Assembly (NCBI GenBank): GCA_964494395.1
Contig: CAZBTI010000024.1
Span: 1 to 35,371 of the forward strand
Length of the DNA: 35,371 nucleotides
Source: SHLQ01 sp964494395
GTDB taxonomy: Bacteria; Actinomycetota; Acidimicrobiia; Acidimicrobiales; SHLQ01
Direction: 5' to 3'
Positions 1 through 6,746 of the stretch are shown here, piece by piece; the first letter of the stretch is position 1; every line of letters begins with the position of its first letter. The notes beneath the pieces are model-generated. The model had not been told where the DNA came from. It worked only from the letters and a program-made list of their open reading frames with translations, and searched no databases. The translations under genes and the position numbers were made by a program.

Positions 1-362
1 CGCATGCGCTCGTATTCCTTCATCTTGTCGACGCGCTTTTGGATCGTCTGGAAGTTGGTGAGCATGCCACCGAGCCAACGCTGGTTGACATACGGCATAC
101 CTGAGCGATCGGCGTATTCGCGGATCGAGTCTTGTGCTTGACGCTTCGTGCCGACGAACAGAATCGTGCCGCCGTTTGCGGTGAGGTCACGCACGTAGGT
201 GTAGGCATCTTCGAGACGGTTGAGCGTCTGGTTGAGATCGATGATGTAGATGCCGTTGCGCTCGCCGTGAATGAACCGCTTCATCTTCGGGTTCCAGCGG
301 CGGGTCTGGTGTCCAAAATGGACGCCCGCGTCGAGCAACTGCTTCATTGTGATAACTGCCAT
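1..362 (-). CDS. rpsB: 30S ribosomal protein S2 (3' end cut by window edge)
   Basis: This encodes the first 120 residues of ribosomal protein S2 of the small subunit. The N-terminus reads MAVITMKQLLDAGVHFGHQT, followed by RRWNPKMKRFI, GIYIIDL, LFVGTKRQA and YVNQRWLGGMLTNF. These are the diagnostic S2 segments in the right order and spacing. The rest of the protein lies outside the window. The ATG at 362-360 is preceded by a purine-rich AGGAAAGG about 7 nt upstream, which supports this start. An M23-like gene and whiG lie upstream on the same strand, which is the usual actinobacterial neighbourhood. Identification is secure. Confidence 0.98.
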   Translation of the reverse strand, partial: MAVITMKQLLDAGVHFGHQTRRWNPKMKRFIHGERNGIYIIDLNQTLNRLEDAYTYVRDLTANGGTILFVGTKRQAQDSIREYADRSGMPYVNQRWLGGMLTNFQTIQKRVDKMKEYERM

Positions 363-553
363 GGTGAGCCTTTCCTGCGGTTTCGATGGTGCTGCTCCTC
401 GACGCCGAAGGCGACCGCAGATCGGAGCAACAGAATTCGCTAAGCAGCCCGTTCTGCAATCACATGCAGTGTTGGCCGTTGGGCAGATTTTGCCCACGCT
501 AACGCTAGCGGCGAATCCCCGTCTGAACACCCAGGTCGGACGAATTTCTGACC
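363..553 (-). promoter_or_regulatory. rpsB leader/upstream region with a small hairpin
   Basis: This 191-bp non-coding stretch separates the M23-like gene from rpsB. Ribosomal protein S2 genes are commonly preceded by their own promoter and often by an autoregulatory mRNA leader, so that role is likely here by position. The clearest structure is a perfect inverted repeat at 481-495 (arms GGGCA/TGCCC, 5-nt loop), about 58 nt after the M23-like stop. It lacks a T-run, so it could be a weak terminator or part of the leader. I could not assign -35/-10 boxes with confidence. Confidence 0.35.
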
Positions 554-1075
554 TCAGTTCGGGCCGACCACCAACCGGACCGAAATGTGCACGGCTCCAA
601 ACAACAGCACTGGATCGAAGTACACACCATCCTGTCGGGCACTGAAGTGCGTTCGATCCCCGGCCAAACCCAACACGTCGCCCTGTCCAACCACCTCTCC
701 CCTGCCAACAGCCACCTCGTCGAGGAATCCCACGGTCGTCACCAAGCCGCCCCCGTGGTCGACGGTGACGAAAGACGAACCAGCAACGCTGCCCGCAAAG
801 CTGACCGTTCCGGGAGCCGAGGCAACAACCTCTGCTCCGACGGTCGTGCGGTACTCGATCCCCCGGTTACCGGGCCCAAACTCATGCTCAGGCACACGGA
901 AGGGATCGGTGACCGGCGCATCCACTGGTGGGATGTGGATCTGCTGTTCGGCGAGCTGGCCCACCGGAGCTGCAGCCGCCAGGATCTTTGGCGACGGCGG
1001 GCTAGAAGCGACGAGAAACATTACCGCCGCAGCAGATAGCGCTTGCGCTGACCAGGACTTCACAAATGCTCTCAC
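554..1075 (-). CDS. Secreted M23 (LytM)-like protein, metal site degenerate
   Basis: The 173-residue product has an N-terminal export signal (basic start, then a hydrophobic Ala/Val stretch at about 9-38) and a C-terminal M23/LytM-like beta domain (about 55-165). The fold is recognisable from RGIEY, VDHGGGLVTTV, VGRGEVVGQGDVLG and THFSAR. The zinc ligands of active M23 peptidases are largely lost. The HxGxD motif is NRGIE (N70, E74), the usual YxHL segment reads VGFL, and of the HLH motif only one His (H143) remains. It is therefore probably a non-catalytic cell-wall-binding or regulatory LytM protein. It starts at GTG 1075. An M23 gene between rpsB and whiG is standard in Actinobacteria; the degeneracy is what stands out. 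Confidence 0.8.
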   Translation of the reverse strand: MRAFVKSWSAQALSAAAVMFLVASSPPSPKILAAAAPVGQLAEQQIHIPPVDAPVTDPFRVPEHEFGPGNRGIEYRTTVGAEVVASAPGTVSFAGSVAGSSFVTVDHGGGLVTTVGFLDEVAVGRGEVVGQGDVLGLAGDRTHFSARQDGVYFDPVLLFGAVHISVRLVVGPN

Positions 1076-1201
1076 TGGAGCAATCCAGTCTTTTCAGGTT
1101 TCCGGGGGAAGCACCTTCAGCGTAGATCGGTTGTGATGCCAGCAACGACTCGAAGCACGAGGGCCTCGCCTCACCCCATTACGCAAGTGGCCGAGAGAGC
1201 G

Positions 1202-1972
1202 TTATGCGGGGCTGTACTCGTTTGCGGTGAGTCGCGATCGAAGCCGCAACACCGATTTGGTATGGATCTGACACACACGACTCTCGGTGACACCGAGGAC
1301 ATCGCCAATATCAGCCAAGGTCAAGCCCTCGTAGTAGTACAAGGTGAGAACGATCTTCTCTCGCTCGGTCATGTTGTTGATCGACTCGGCGAGCAGTTGG
1401 CGCATCTCTTCGACTTCGAACGATCCAACAGGTCCGGCACCAGAATCTGGAATGGTGTCGCCGAGGGTCATCGAGTCGCCACCGGAGAGCATCTCATCGA
1501 GTGCTACGACGCCAACGAACGAGATCTTCGCGAGCATGCCGTCGAGTTCTTCTGTAGTGACGTCGAGTGCATCAGCGAGTTCTTCGTCGCTGGGGGCACG
1601 ACCAAGTTTCGCTTCGAGCTTGGCGTTGGCCTGCTCGATTCGCTTGGCCTTGGTCCGCACCGAACGGGGCACCCAGTCCATCGAACGAAGTTCATCGAGC
1701 ATGGCGCCCTTGATTCGCGAAATGGCGTAGGTCTCAAACTTGTACCCGCGCTCTGGATCGAACTTGTCGATCGCATCGATCAGTCCGAAAATTCCATAGC
1801 TGACCAGGTCGGCTTGCTCAACGTTTTGAGGCAGGCCTGCTGCAACACGACTGCCGACGTACTTCACCAAAGGTGAGTAGTGCACGATCAGTTGGTCGCG
1901 AAGCTCACGCGTTGGCTTCTTGGTATAGCGAGCCCATAGCGATTCGGCACGTGCTTTGACTTGTTCGTCCAC
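1202..1972 (-). CDS. whiG: RNA polymerase sigma factor, WhiG/FliA type
   Basis: This is a 256-residue sigma-70 family group 3 factor that directs RNA polymerase to alternative promoters. Region 2 is clear (YVGSRVAAGLPQ, ADLVSYGIFGLIDAIDKFDP, KFETYAISRIKGAMLDELR, then WVPRSVR), region 3 follows (LGRAPSDEELADAL), and region 4 ends the protein (YYEGLTLADIGDVLGVTESR, VCQIHTK). The length and the DWVPRSVR segment are typical of FliA/WhiG. It starts at GTG 1972 with GAGGG about 8 nt upstream, 28 bp after xerC. The gene order xerC-whiG-M23-rpsB matches Streptomyces, where WhiG controls sporulation. In other lineages the orthologue drives flagellar genes, so its targets here are unknown. Confidence 0.95.
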   Translation of the reverse strand: MDEQVKARAESLWARYTKKPTRELRDQLIVHYSPLVKYVGSRVAAGLPQNVEQADLVSYGIFGLIDAIDKFDPERGYKFETYAISRIKGAMLDELRSMDWVPRSVRTKAKRIEQANAKLEAKLGRAPSDEELADALDVTTEELDGMLAKISFVGVVALDEMLSGGDSMTLGDTIPDSGAGPVGSFEVEEMRQLLAESINNMTEREKIVLTLYYYEGLTLADIGDVLGVTESRVCQIHTKSVLRLRSRLTANEYSPA

Positions 1973-2000
1973 TTTTACATCCCTCTGAGGCCTTGGCGTG

Positions 2001-2909
2001 CTATGCCCTCGGATGACTCGACCGATGCACTCGCTGCAAGCGTTCTTTGCTCACGTGCGTGTAAATCTGAGTGGTCGAGAGATCTGAGTGGCCCAATAAC
2101 TCCTGTACTGTGCGTAGATCGGCACCGCCATCTAAAAGATGAGTCGCAAACGTATGTCTGAGTGCGTGCGGATACGTGGGTTTTGACGCCCGCCGATCGA
2201 CGATTCTGCGCACATCGCGTGGACTCAATCGCTTTCCTCGTTGATTTTTGAACAATGGACGCGCGCCGTCGCTTCCCGTTCCAGCCTCAACTTCGGAATC
2301 ACTATCTGTGGCAGAAATTTCTTCGAAATGTGCGCTTAGTGCATCTTTGGACGGTTCGCTCAGTGGCACGATGCGTTCCTTTTCGCCCTTGCCCCACACC
2401 CGAATAACGCCGAGATTGAGGTCGGCACTTTCGGTATGAAGATCGCACACTTCACTGACGCGAAGCCCAGACCCGTAGAGCAGTTCCAAGATGGCGTCGT
2501 CTCGAATCCGTCGAGCCGAGTTGTCGTCAACATCGACGTGTGGTGACGGGTCGTCGCCGAGCAGTTCTGCGAGGTCCTTGTCGGGGAGTACGTTGGGTAG
2601 ACGCGACGGCGCTGGGGGGCTTGAGATACCAACGGTCGGGTCACTTTCGATCAGTGCCTGTTTCCGGGCCCAGTCAAAGAACCTCCGAAGCGAACTCATC
2701 TTGCGTGCGACCGTGCGCCGTGCGTACCCAGATGCATCCAAGTGGGCCAGGTAACGCCGCACGAGTCGACGATCGACTGCGGCGATCTCACTACCGGCGA
2801 TGGTCTCTGACCACTCGATGAACGCGAGGAGGTCTCGCCGGTAGACCGACAGCGTCGAGGCTTGAACTCCAGTCAGCGATGCTGTGAAGTCTGGGACGAA
2901 CTGTCGCAC
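2001..2909 (-). CDS. xerC: Tyrosine recombinase XerC
   Basis: This 302-residue site-specific recombinase resolves chromosome dimers at dif together with a XerD partner. The N-terminal SAM-like core-binding domain occupies about 1-90 and the catalytic domain 105-290. All catalytic residues are present: R150 (GSGLRVSEV), K174 (WGKGEKER), H248 and R251 (HALRHTFATHL), H274 (LGHSDLSTT) and the nucleophile Y283 (QIYTHV). It starts at a GTG directly after an in-frame TGA, so no earlier start is possible. An acidic, low-complexity insertion (about 198-214) sits between the Lys hairpin and the HxxR motif. It lies between dprA and whiG, the normal actinobacterial position. Confidence 0.95.
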   Translation of the reverse strand: MRQFVPDFTASLTGVQASTLSVYRRDLLAFIEWSETIAGSEIAAVDRRLVRRYLAHLDASGYARRTVARKMSSLRRFFDWARKQALIESDPTVGISSPPAPSRLPNVLPDKDLAELLGDDPSPHVDVDDNSARRIRDDAILELLYGSGLRVSEVCDLHTESADLNLGVIRVWGKGEKERIVPLSEPSKDALSAHFEEISATDSDSEVEAGTGSDGARPLFKNQRGKRLSPRDVRRIVDRRASKPTYPHALRHTFATHLLDGGADLRTVQELLGHSDLSTTQIYTHVSKERLQRVHRSSHPRA

Positions 2910-2967
2910 TCATCTGAGAGTACTGTCCGCAAGGCGCGAAGTGAGGGAACTTCAGCAGTCCCCGCGG

Positions 2968-4065
2968 TTATCGAACTCTTTCGATCCACGGACCAGCCTT
3001 GGCGCACAATCCTTCGGCCACGAGGTGTTCGACCTCGACAGCAACGGCACTAGGCGACAAGGTCACTCGACTGCACAACTCATCGAAGAGCACCGGATTC
3101 CAGCCCAAGGCTTCGAGGAAGGCCGATGACCTTCCATCAGCACTGTCGCCATCGGGAATCACGGTCGGTGGGTGGTGTCCGATCATCAACAAAATGTCCT
3201 CGACCGAAAGCACCGGCGTTGCCCCTTCGGCGAGAAGACGATTTGTGCCGACCGACGAGTTCGACGTGATCGGACCTGGCACTGCCCCAACGGGAATGTC
3301 GCGTTCTTGGGCCGCATCGACCGTCGAGAGGGATCCGCCAGAAGAGTGGGACTCGATGACTACGACTGCGTCGGAGAGCGCAGCGATAATCCGATTGCGG
3401 GCCGGGAACCGCCATTTCTTTGGCCCCTTCCCGGGTGGGGTTTCGCTGACGAGTGAGCCGGCATCGGCCACATCTCTCCATAGCTTGGCGTTGCGCTTGG
3501 GATAGATGATGTCGAGTCCACTTCCAACAACCCCGATTGGAGGTGCACGATGACTATCGTGAACGCTCAGTACTCCCTGGTGTGCTGCGGCATCGATCCC
3601 GAGAGCCAGACCAGAAACAACAGACACTCCCGCTTTGGCTAGCTCTGCTCCGAACTCGAATGCACATCGCTTTCCATATGACGTGCAATTCCGGGTGCCG
3701 ACAATTCCGACGGTCGGGCCAGCCACACCTTCGGATCCGAGACCGAAGAGTAGATGAGGTGGTTCGATGTCGTCTTTGAGTCGTTGCGGAAACGTGTCGC
3801 TCCCCCGACGGTGGACCCACATTCCTAATTCGGCAACTCGTTGAAACTCCGCTTCGACCGAAGTTGCCCTAGCGGCGGCACGCCACTTCGCAATCTGCTC
3901 TGTGGACACGCCATCGACGGCGACAACTCGTCGAGAGTGCAGTTTCTCCCACGCACCTTTGGCTGTTTCCCCAGCGAGCAACGCGGAGAGCCGGCTGGGA
4001 CCGATTCCGGGCAGACCGAGTAGCGCAACGAGAAATGCCTCCTCTTCTCGTTCTCCGATGGTCAT
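2968..4065 (-). CDS. dprA: DNA-processing protein DprA
   Basis: DprA (365 residues) loads RecA onto incoming single-stranded DNA during natural transformation. An N-terminal helix-hairpin-helix-like segment (LLGLPGIGPSRLSALL) is followed by the Rossmann-like DprA core: VGIVGTRNCTSYGK, VVSGLALGIDAAAH, GVVGSGLDIIYP, FPARNRIIAALSD, SGGSLSTVDAA and GTNRLLAEGATPV. A short C-terminal winged-helix-like region ends the protein. I place the start at ATG 4065 because it overlaps the yifB stop by 4 bp (ATGA), implying translational coupling. A reading frame extends upstream to 4110, but that part runs inside yifB. The yifB-dprA pairing is common and fits DNA-uptake or recombination roles. Confidence 0.95.
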   Translation of the reverse strand: MTIGEREEEAFLVALLGLPGIGPSRLSALLAGETAKGAWEKLHSRRVVAVDGVSTEQIAKWRAAARATSVEAEFQRVAELGMWVHRRGSDTFPQRLKDDIEPPHLLFGLGSEGVAGPTVGIVGTRNCTSYGKRCAFEFGAELAKAGVSVVSGLALGIDAAAHQGVLSVHDSHRAPPIGVVGSGLDIIYPKRNAKLWRDVADAGSLVSETPPGKGPKKWRFPARNRIIAALSDAVVVIESHSSGGSLSTVDAAQERDIPVGAVPGPITSNSSVGTNRLLAEGATPVLSVEDILLMIGHHPPTVIPDGDSADGRSSAFLEALGWNPVLFDELCSRVTLSPSAVAVEVEHLVAEGLCAKAGPWIERVR

Positions 4066-5564
4066 CGACCGAATCCAAACGGGTCGACGCGCAACGACAT
4101 TGCCAAACAAAGCTGTTCCACCGTCACCTCGTCGCCTCCACCTTCGAGGTCGGCGATCGTCCGCGAGACGGCACGCACTCGGCCCACTCCTCTGGCCGAG
4201 AGCCTCCCCTGCCCCACGGCCGTCTCCAAGATTTTTCGGGCGCTATCGGTGAGAGGCACTACAGCGTCAAGTTCACCCGGCTCGATCCGAGAGTTGATCG
4301 CCCCGTGTCGGGCAATCGCCCGAGAGCGAGCGTCGGCGACCCGCTCGGCAACATCGGCACTGGTCTCACCTTCGGGCTGAGCGAAAAGTTCCGATGGCAT
4401 CGGGCGTTGGACGCCAATCCGAAGGTCGAATCGGTCGAGCAGGGGACCCGAGACACGTCGGTGATACCTCGCTCTGGCGGCATCGCTGCACCGACATGCA
4501 CCGGGCGCTCCGGATTCGCCGCACGGGCACGGATTCATCGATGCCACGAGCAACACCCCTGCTGGATACTTACCTGTGCCGTGGGCTCGGGTAACCCGCA
4601 CCACGCGCTCTTCGAGCGGTTGGCGCATGCCATCGAGAGCACTCGGCGTGAACTCTCCCAACTCATCGAGAAACAACACGCCTCGATGTGCGAGCGAAAT
4701 CTCGCCCGGGCGCATCGTCCCCGCACCTCCTCCGATCAGCGATACCGGCGAGGCACTGTGATGGGGAGCCCGGAACGGCGGGTCGATGAGAGGGACCTGA
4801 TCGGCGCTGAGCTCGCCAGCGGCAGAGTGGATGCGAGTGACGTCGAGCGCTTCGGCCTCGGTGAGATCGGGGAGCAACCCGGTAAGTCGACGGGCGAGCA
4901 TGGTCTTGCCCGCACCGGGTGGCCCAACCATCAACAGGTGGTGCCCACCGGTCGCGCTAATGGTGAGTGCGAGCTTGGCGAGTTCCTGGCCGCGGATGTC
5001 GATCAGGTCGGGGCGTTTGCGCCGCGAAGCTGGAGCCACGAGATCGGCTGGGTCGGGCCACGACGCATTTCCCGTCAGACAGTCGATGACCTCGTTCAGC
5101 GTGGAAACCGGATGCACCTGCTGATCGAGCAGCGTCATCTCCATGCGATTGCCGTCGGGCGCCACGATCGACTCGGTCTTGACCGCATCGCCCATGGGCA
5201 ACGCTCCACGGATTGGACGCACAGTTCCGTCGAGGCCGAGTTCTCCGAGAAAGCCGTAGTCGTCGAGCAGCGATCGATCGAGCTGTTCGGTTGCCCCCAT
5301 GATGCCGATGGCGATCGCGAGGTCGAGGCTCGGACCGCTCTTCTTCAGATCGCTTGGTGCCAGGTTGACCGTGATCTTTCGTTGGGGCCAGTCGATACCG
5401 CTCGATTGCAATGCAGCGCGAACCCGATCTCGCGATTCACGGATAGATGTATCGGGCAGACCAACGATGGTGAACGCCGGGAGTCCACTACCGACGTGCA
5501 CCTCTACATCAACGGGATACCCGCGGACACCGCTGAGCGTTGCTGACCGGACGATTGCAAGCAT
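4062..5564 (-). CDS. yifB: YifB/ComM family Mg-chelatase-like AAA+ ATPase
   Basis: This 500-residue protein belongs to the YifB/ComM family. ComM is a hexameric helicase that promotes branch migration during natural transformation. The N-terminal Lon-protease-like domain is recognisable (FTIVGLPDTSIRESRDRVRA, ITVNLAPSDLKKSGPSLDLA). It is followed by the AAA+ module with Walker A GPPGAGKTMLARRL, Walker B GVLFLDELGEF, ASMNPCPCGESG and RFDLRIGV, and then the C-terminal Mg-chelatase-like domain. The start at 5564 (MLAIV) has GGAG 7 nt upstream. An ATG two codons earlier is too close to that site. It overlaps dprA by 4 bp and shares its transcript. Confidence 0.95.
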   Translation of the reverse strand: MLAIVRSATLSGVRGYPVDVEVHVGSGLPAFTIVGLPDTSIRESRDRVRAALQSSGIDWPQRKITVNLAPSDLKKSGPSLDLAIAIGIMGATEQLDRSLLDDYGFLGELGLDGTVRPIRGALPMGDAVKTESIVAPDGNRMEMTLLDQQVHPVSTLNEVIDCLTGNASWPDPADLVAPASRRKRPDLIDIRGQELAKLALTISATGGHHLLMVGPPGAGKTMLARRLTGLLPDLTEAEALDVTRIHSAAGELSADQVPLIDPPFRAPHHSASPVSLIGGGAGTMRPGEISLAHRGVLFLDELGEFTPSALDGMRQPLEERVVRVTRAHGTGKYPAGVLLVASMNPCPCGESGAPGACRCSDAARARYHRRVSGPLLDRFDLRIGVQRPMPSELFAQPEGETSADVAERVADARSRAIARHGAINSRIEPGELDAVVPLTDSARKILETAVGQGRLSARGVGRVRAVSRTIADLEGGGDEVTVEQLCLAMSLRVDPFGFGR

Positions 5565-5693
5565 GACCATTCTCCAAAGCGCAGCGCAGGGCCCGCATCA
5601 AACATTCTTTGGAGCGACTTTGCGGCAGCCGAACGAGCCGTACCGACAACCTAGCTACGGACTCTGACACTGCTTCGACGTTGCGAGCCCCTA

Positions 5694-5737
5694 GGCGAGC
5701 AACTCGGGTTCGAGGAGGCCCGCTAGGGCCGAGTCGA
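5694..5737. repeat. 44-bp direct repeat, left copy at gap edge
   Basis: The sequence from GGCGAGCAACTCGG to GGGCCGAGTCGA is identical, base for base, to 5838-5881 on the other side of the N run. Copies that abut the gap exactly are the signature of overlapping contig ends, more likely than a biological repeat. Confidence 0.9.
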
Positions 5738-5837
5738 NNNNNNNNNNNNNNNNNNNNNNNNNNNNNNNNNNNNNNNNNNNNNNNNNNNNNNNNNNNNNNN
5801 NNNNNNNNNNNNNNNNNNNNNNNNNNNNNNNNNNNNN

Positions 5838-5881
5838 GGCGAGCAACTCGGGTTCGAGGAGGCCCGCTAGGGCCGAGTCGA
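5838..5881. repeat. 44-bp direct repeat, right copy at gap edge
   Basis: Perfect second copy of 5694-5737, starting at the first base after the N run and ending 2 bp before the cytochrome c stop codon. It contains the GGCCC-GCTA-GGGCC hairpin at 5861-5874, which could act as a weak terminator for the cytochrome gene. Confidence 0.9.
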
Positions 5882-5883
5882 CG

Positions 5884-6231
5884 CTAACTCGGTGGTTCGA
5901 GGATGTCCCTTGTAAACCGAACTACGGCGTCGATGTCGGAGTCGCTGAGCACGGTGCCGAATGCTGGCATCTGTCCGGTTGGCCCTCTGCGACCGTTGAC
6001 GACCACGTCGCGTTGTTCTGCATCGGTAAGGCGGCTCTCCACATCTTGGATGTTCGCCCCGATGCCGCCACCACCGCTTGCCCCGTGGCATTGCGCGCAT
6101 CGCTGCTGGTAGACCGCGAGACCTTGGAAAAGCTCTTCGTCGGCGTCGTCGGGAAGCACGACTCCGCTACCGCCGCAGCCAACTGCGATAAACGCAGTGA
6201 CGATCAAGGTTGACAGTGCGCGTCGAGCCAC
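5884..6231 (-). CDS. Lipoprotein class I cytochrome c
   Basis: This is a small membrane-anchored electron carrier of 115 residues. Starting at GTG 6231 it begins MARRALSTLIVTAFIAVGC, a textbook lipoprotein signal peptide with the lipobox Cys at residue 19. One heme c site is present, CAQCH (C45, C48, H49), with the likely distal ligand M88 in GQMPAFG, as in small class I cytochromes. The frame also extends to 6279, but that would bury the lipobox behind 16 unneeded residues and overlap the divergent small gene at 6253. No oxidase or reductase partner is nearby. It interrupts the usual yraN-yifB adjacency, so it looks like a lineage-specific insertion. Its redox partner is unknown. Confidence 0.85.
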   Translation of the reverse strand: MARRALSTLIVTAFIAVGCGGSGVVLPDDADEELFQGLAVYQQRCAQCHGASGGGGIGANIQDVESRLTDAEQRDVVVNGRRGPTGQMPAFGTVLSDSDIDAVVRFTRDILEPPS

Positions 6232-6237
6232 AGCTAG

Positions 6238-6243
6238 AGCATA
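6238..6243 (-). promoter_or_regulatory. Possible -10 box (TATGCT) for leaderless cytochrome c mRNA
   Basis: On the minus strand TATGCT ends 6 nt before the GTG start of the cytochrome gene. That spacing would put the transcription start at the start codon itself, the leaderless arrangement common in Actinobacteria. No convincing -35 box is seen, and there is no Shine-Dalgarno sequence, which agrees with leaderless translation. Confidence 0.4.
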
Positions 6244-6252
6244 CTTAGACGT

Positions 6253-6363
6253 ATGGGAATGGACCCGACGCGACCGCACAAGAAGTCCCCTTTTGACTAC
6301 GTGTTTGTTGTCGCATCGGTTATCGCCGCCGTGGCACTTCTCGCCTGGGCTCTTCTCGGCTAG
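6253..6363 (+). CDS. Small single-pass membrane protein (36 aa), function unknown
   Basis: Reading from ATG 6253 gives 36 residues: a basic head (MGMDPTRPHKKSPFDY) followed by one hydrophobic helix (VFVVASVIAAVALLAWALLG) and a stop. Positive charges before the helix predict the N-terminus inside. The gene fits the space between the cytochrome start (21 bp away, divergent) and yraN, whose stop codon it overlaps tail to tail by 3 bp within a CTAG. I see no ribosome-binding site, so it would need leaderless or weak initiation. Reality is supported by the clean head-plus-helix layout and the exact fit, not by recognised homology. A chance frame cannot be excluded. Confidence 0.5.
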   Translation: MGMDPTRPHKKSPFDYVFVVASVIAAVALLAWALLG

Positions 6364-6704
6364 AACGCCCCTTCAAGTACCTCGACCGATCGACCAGTCA
6401 CCGCCACTACATCGAAGCGCAGTTCATCTCGGCGACGCCGGTTCTGTCGCAACCATGCCAGCGCTAACTTACGTACCTGTTCTTGCTTGCCAACATTGAC
6501 TGCCTCGGCCGGACTGCCCCATTTCCGAGTCGACCGGGTCTTGACCTCGACAAAGGCAACCGTGCCTCGGCGACAGACCACAAGATCGAGCTCACCCCGG
6601 CCACTTCGCCAGTTCCGGTCGAGCACGATCCATCCCCGACGCTCATACCAACGAGCAGCCAACTCCTCGCCCTGCCGGCCCAGTTCTTTGCGCGCAAATG
6701 TCAT
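6360..6704 (-). CDS. yraN: YraN family (UPF0102) predicted endonuclease-like protein
   Basis: This 114-residue protein has the UPF0102/YraN layout: ELGRQGEELAARWYERRGW, then LDRNWRSGRGELDLVV, then VAFVEVKTRS and VNVGKQEQVRKLALAWL. The PD-(D/E)xK nuclease-fold residues are D40 and the ExK pair E53/K55. The family resembles Holliday-junction resolvases by fold, but its biochemical role is not firmly established. It is the first member of the conserved yraN-yifB-dprA-xerC-whiG block. It begins 42 bp after the sulfotransferase gene at 6747-7763, so the glycan locus may read through into it. Confidence 0.92.
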   Translation of the reverse strand: MTFARKELGRQGEELAARWYERRGWIVLDRNWRSGRGELDLVVCRRGTVAFVEVKTRSTRKWGSPAEAVNVGKQEQVRKLALAWLRQNRRRRDELRFDVVAVTGRSVEVLEGAF

Positions 6705-6746
6705 AGTTCAAGACACTACGAAACGGGTCTGACAAGACGGGTGGGC

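Larger units (their letters stand above)
5565..5883. other. Intergenic stretch containing a 100-N assembly gap
   Basis: No gene is visible between yifB and the cytochrome c gene. Positions 5738-5837 are exactly 100 N and are flanked by a perfect 44-bp direct repeat that ends and begins exactly at the gap. If the two copies are the same DNA, the real spacer is about 175 bp and the gap does not exist. Each copy contains a hairpin GGCCC-GCTA-GGGCC (5717-5730 and 5861-5874). On the minus strand it lies just downstream of the cytochrome c stop and lacks a T-run. The yifB promoter, if it has its own, would also lie here, but I cannot point to it. Confidence 0.8.

Noticed and set aside
4066..4110. 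Longer N-terminus for DprA
   Set aside because: It would lie wholly inside yifB; the ATG at 4065 overlaps the yifB stop in the usual ATGA manner and starts at the conserved part.
4035..5546. Long plus-strand open frame (about 500 codons) opposite yifB
   Set aside because: It mirrors the yifB coding strand, has no recognisable motif, and the minus strand carries unmistakable AAA+ motifs. It is a GC-driven shadow frame.
5694..5737. GGTTCGAG resembling a tRNA T-loop
   Set aside because: The flanks cannot form the T-arm or acceptor stem, and no anticodon arm is present.
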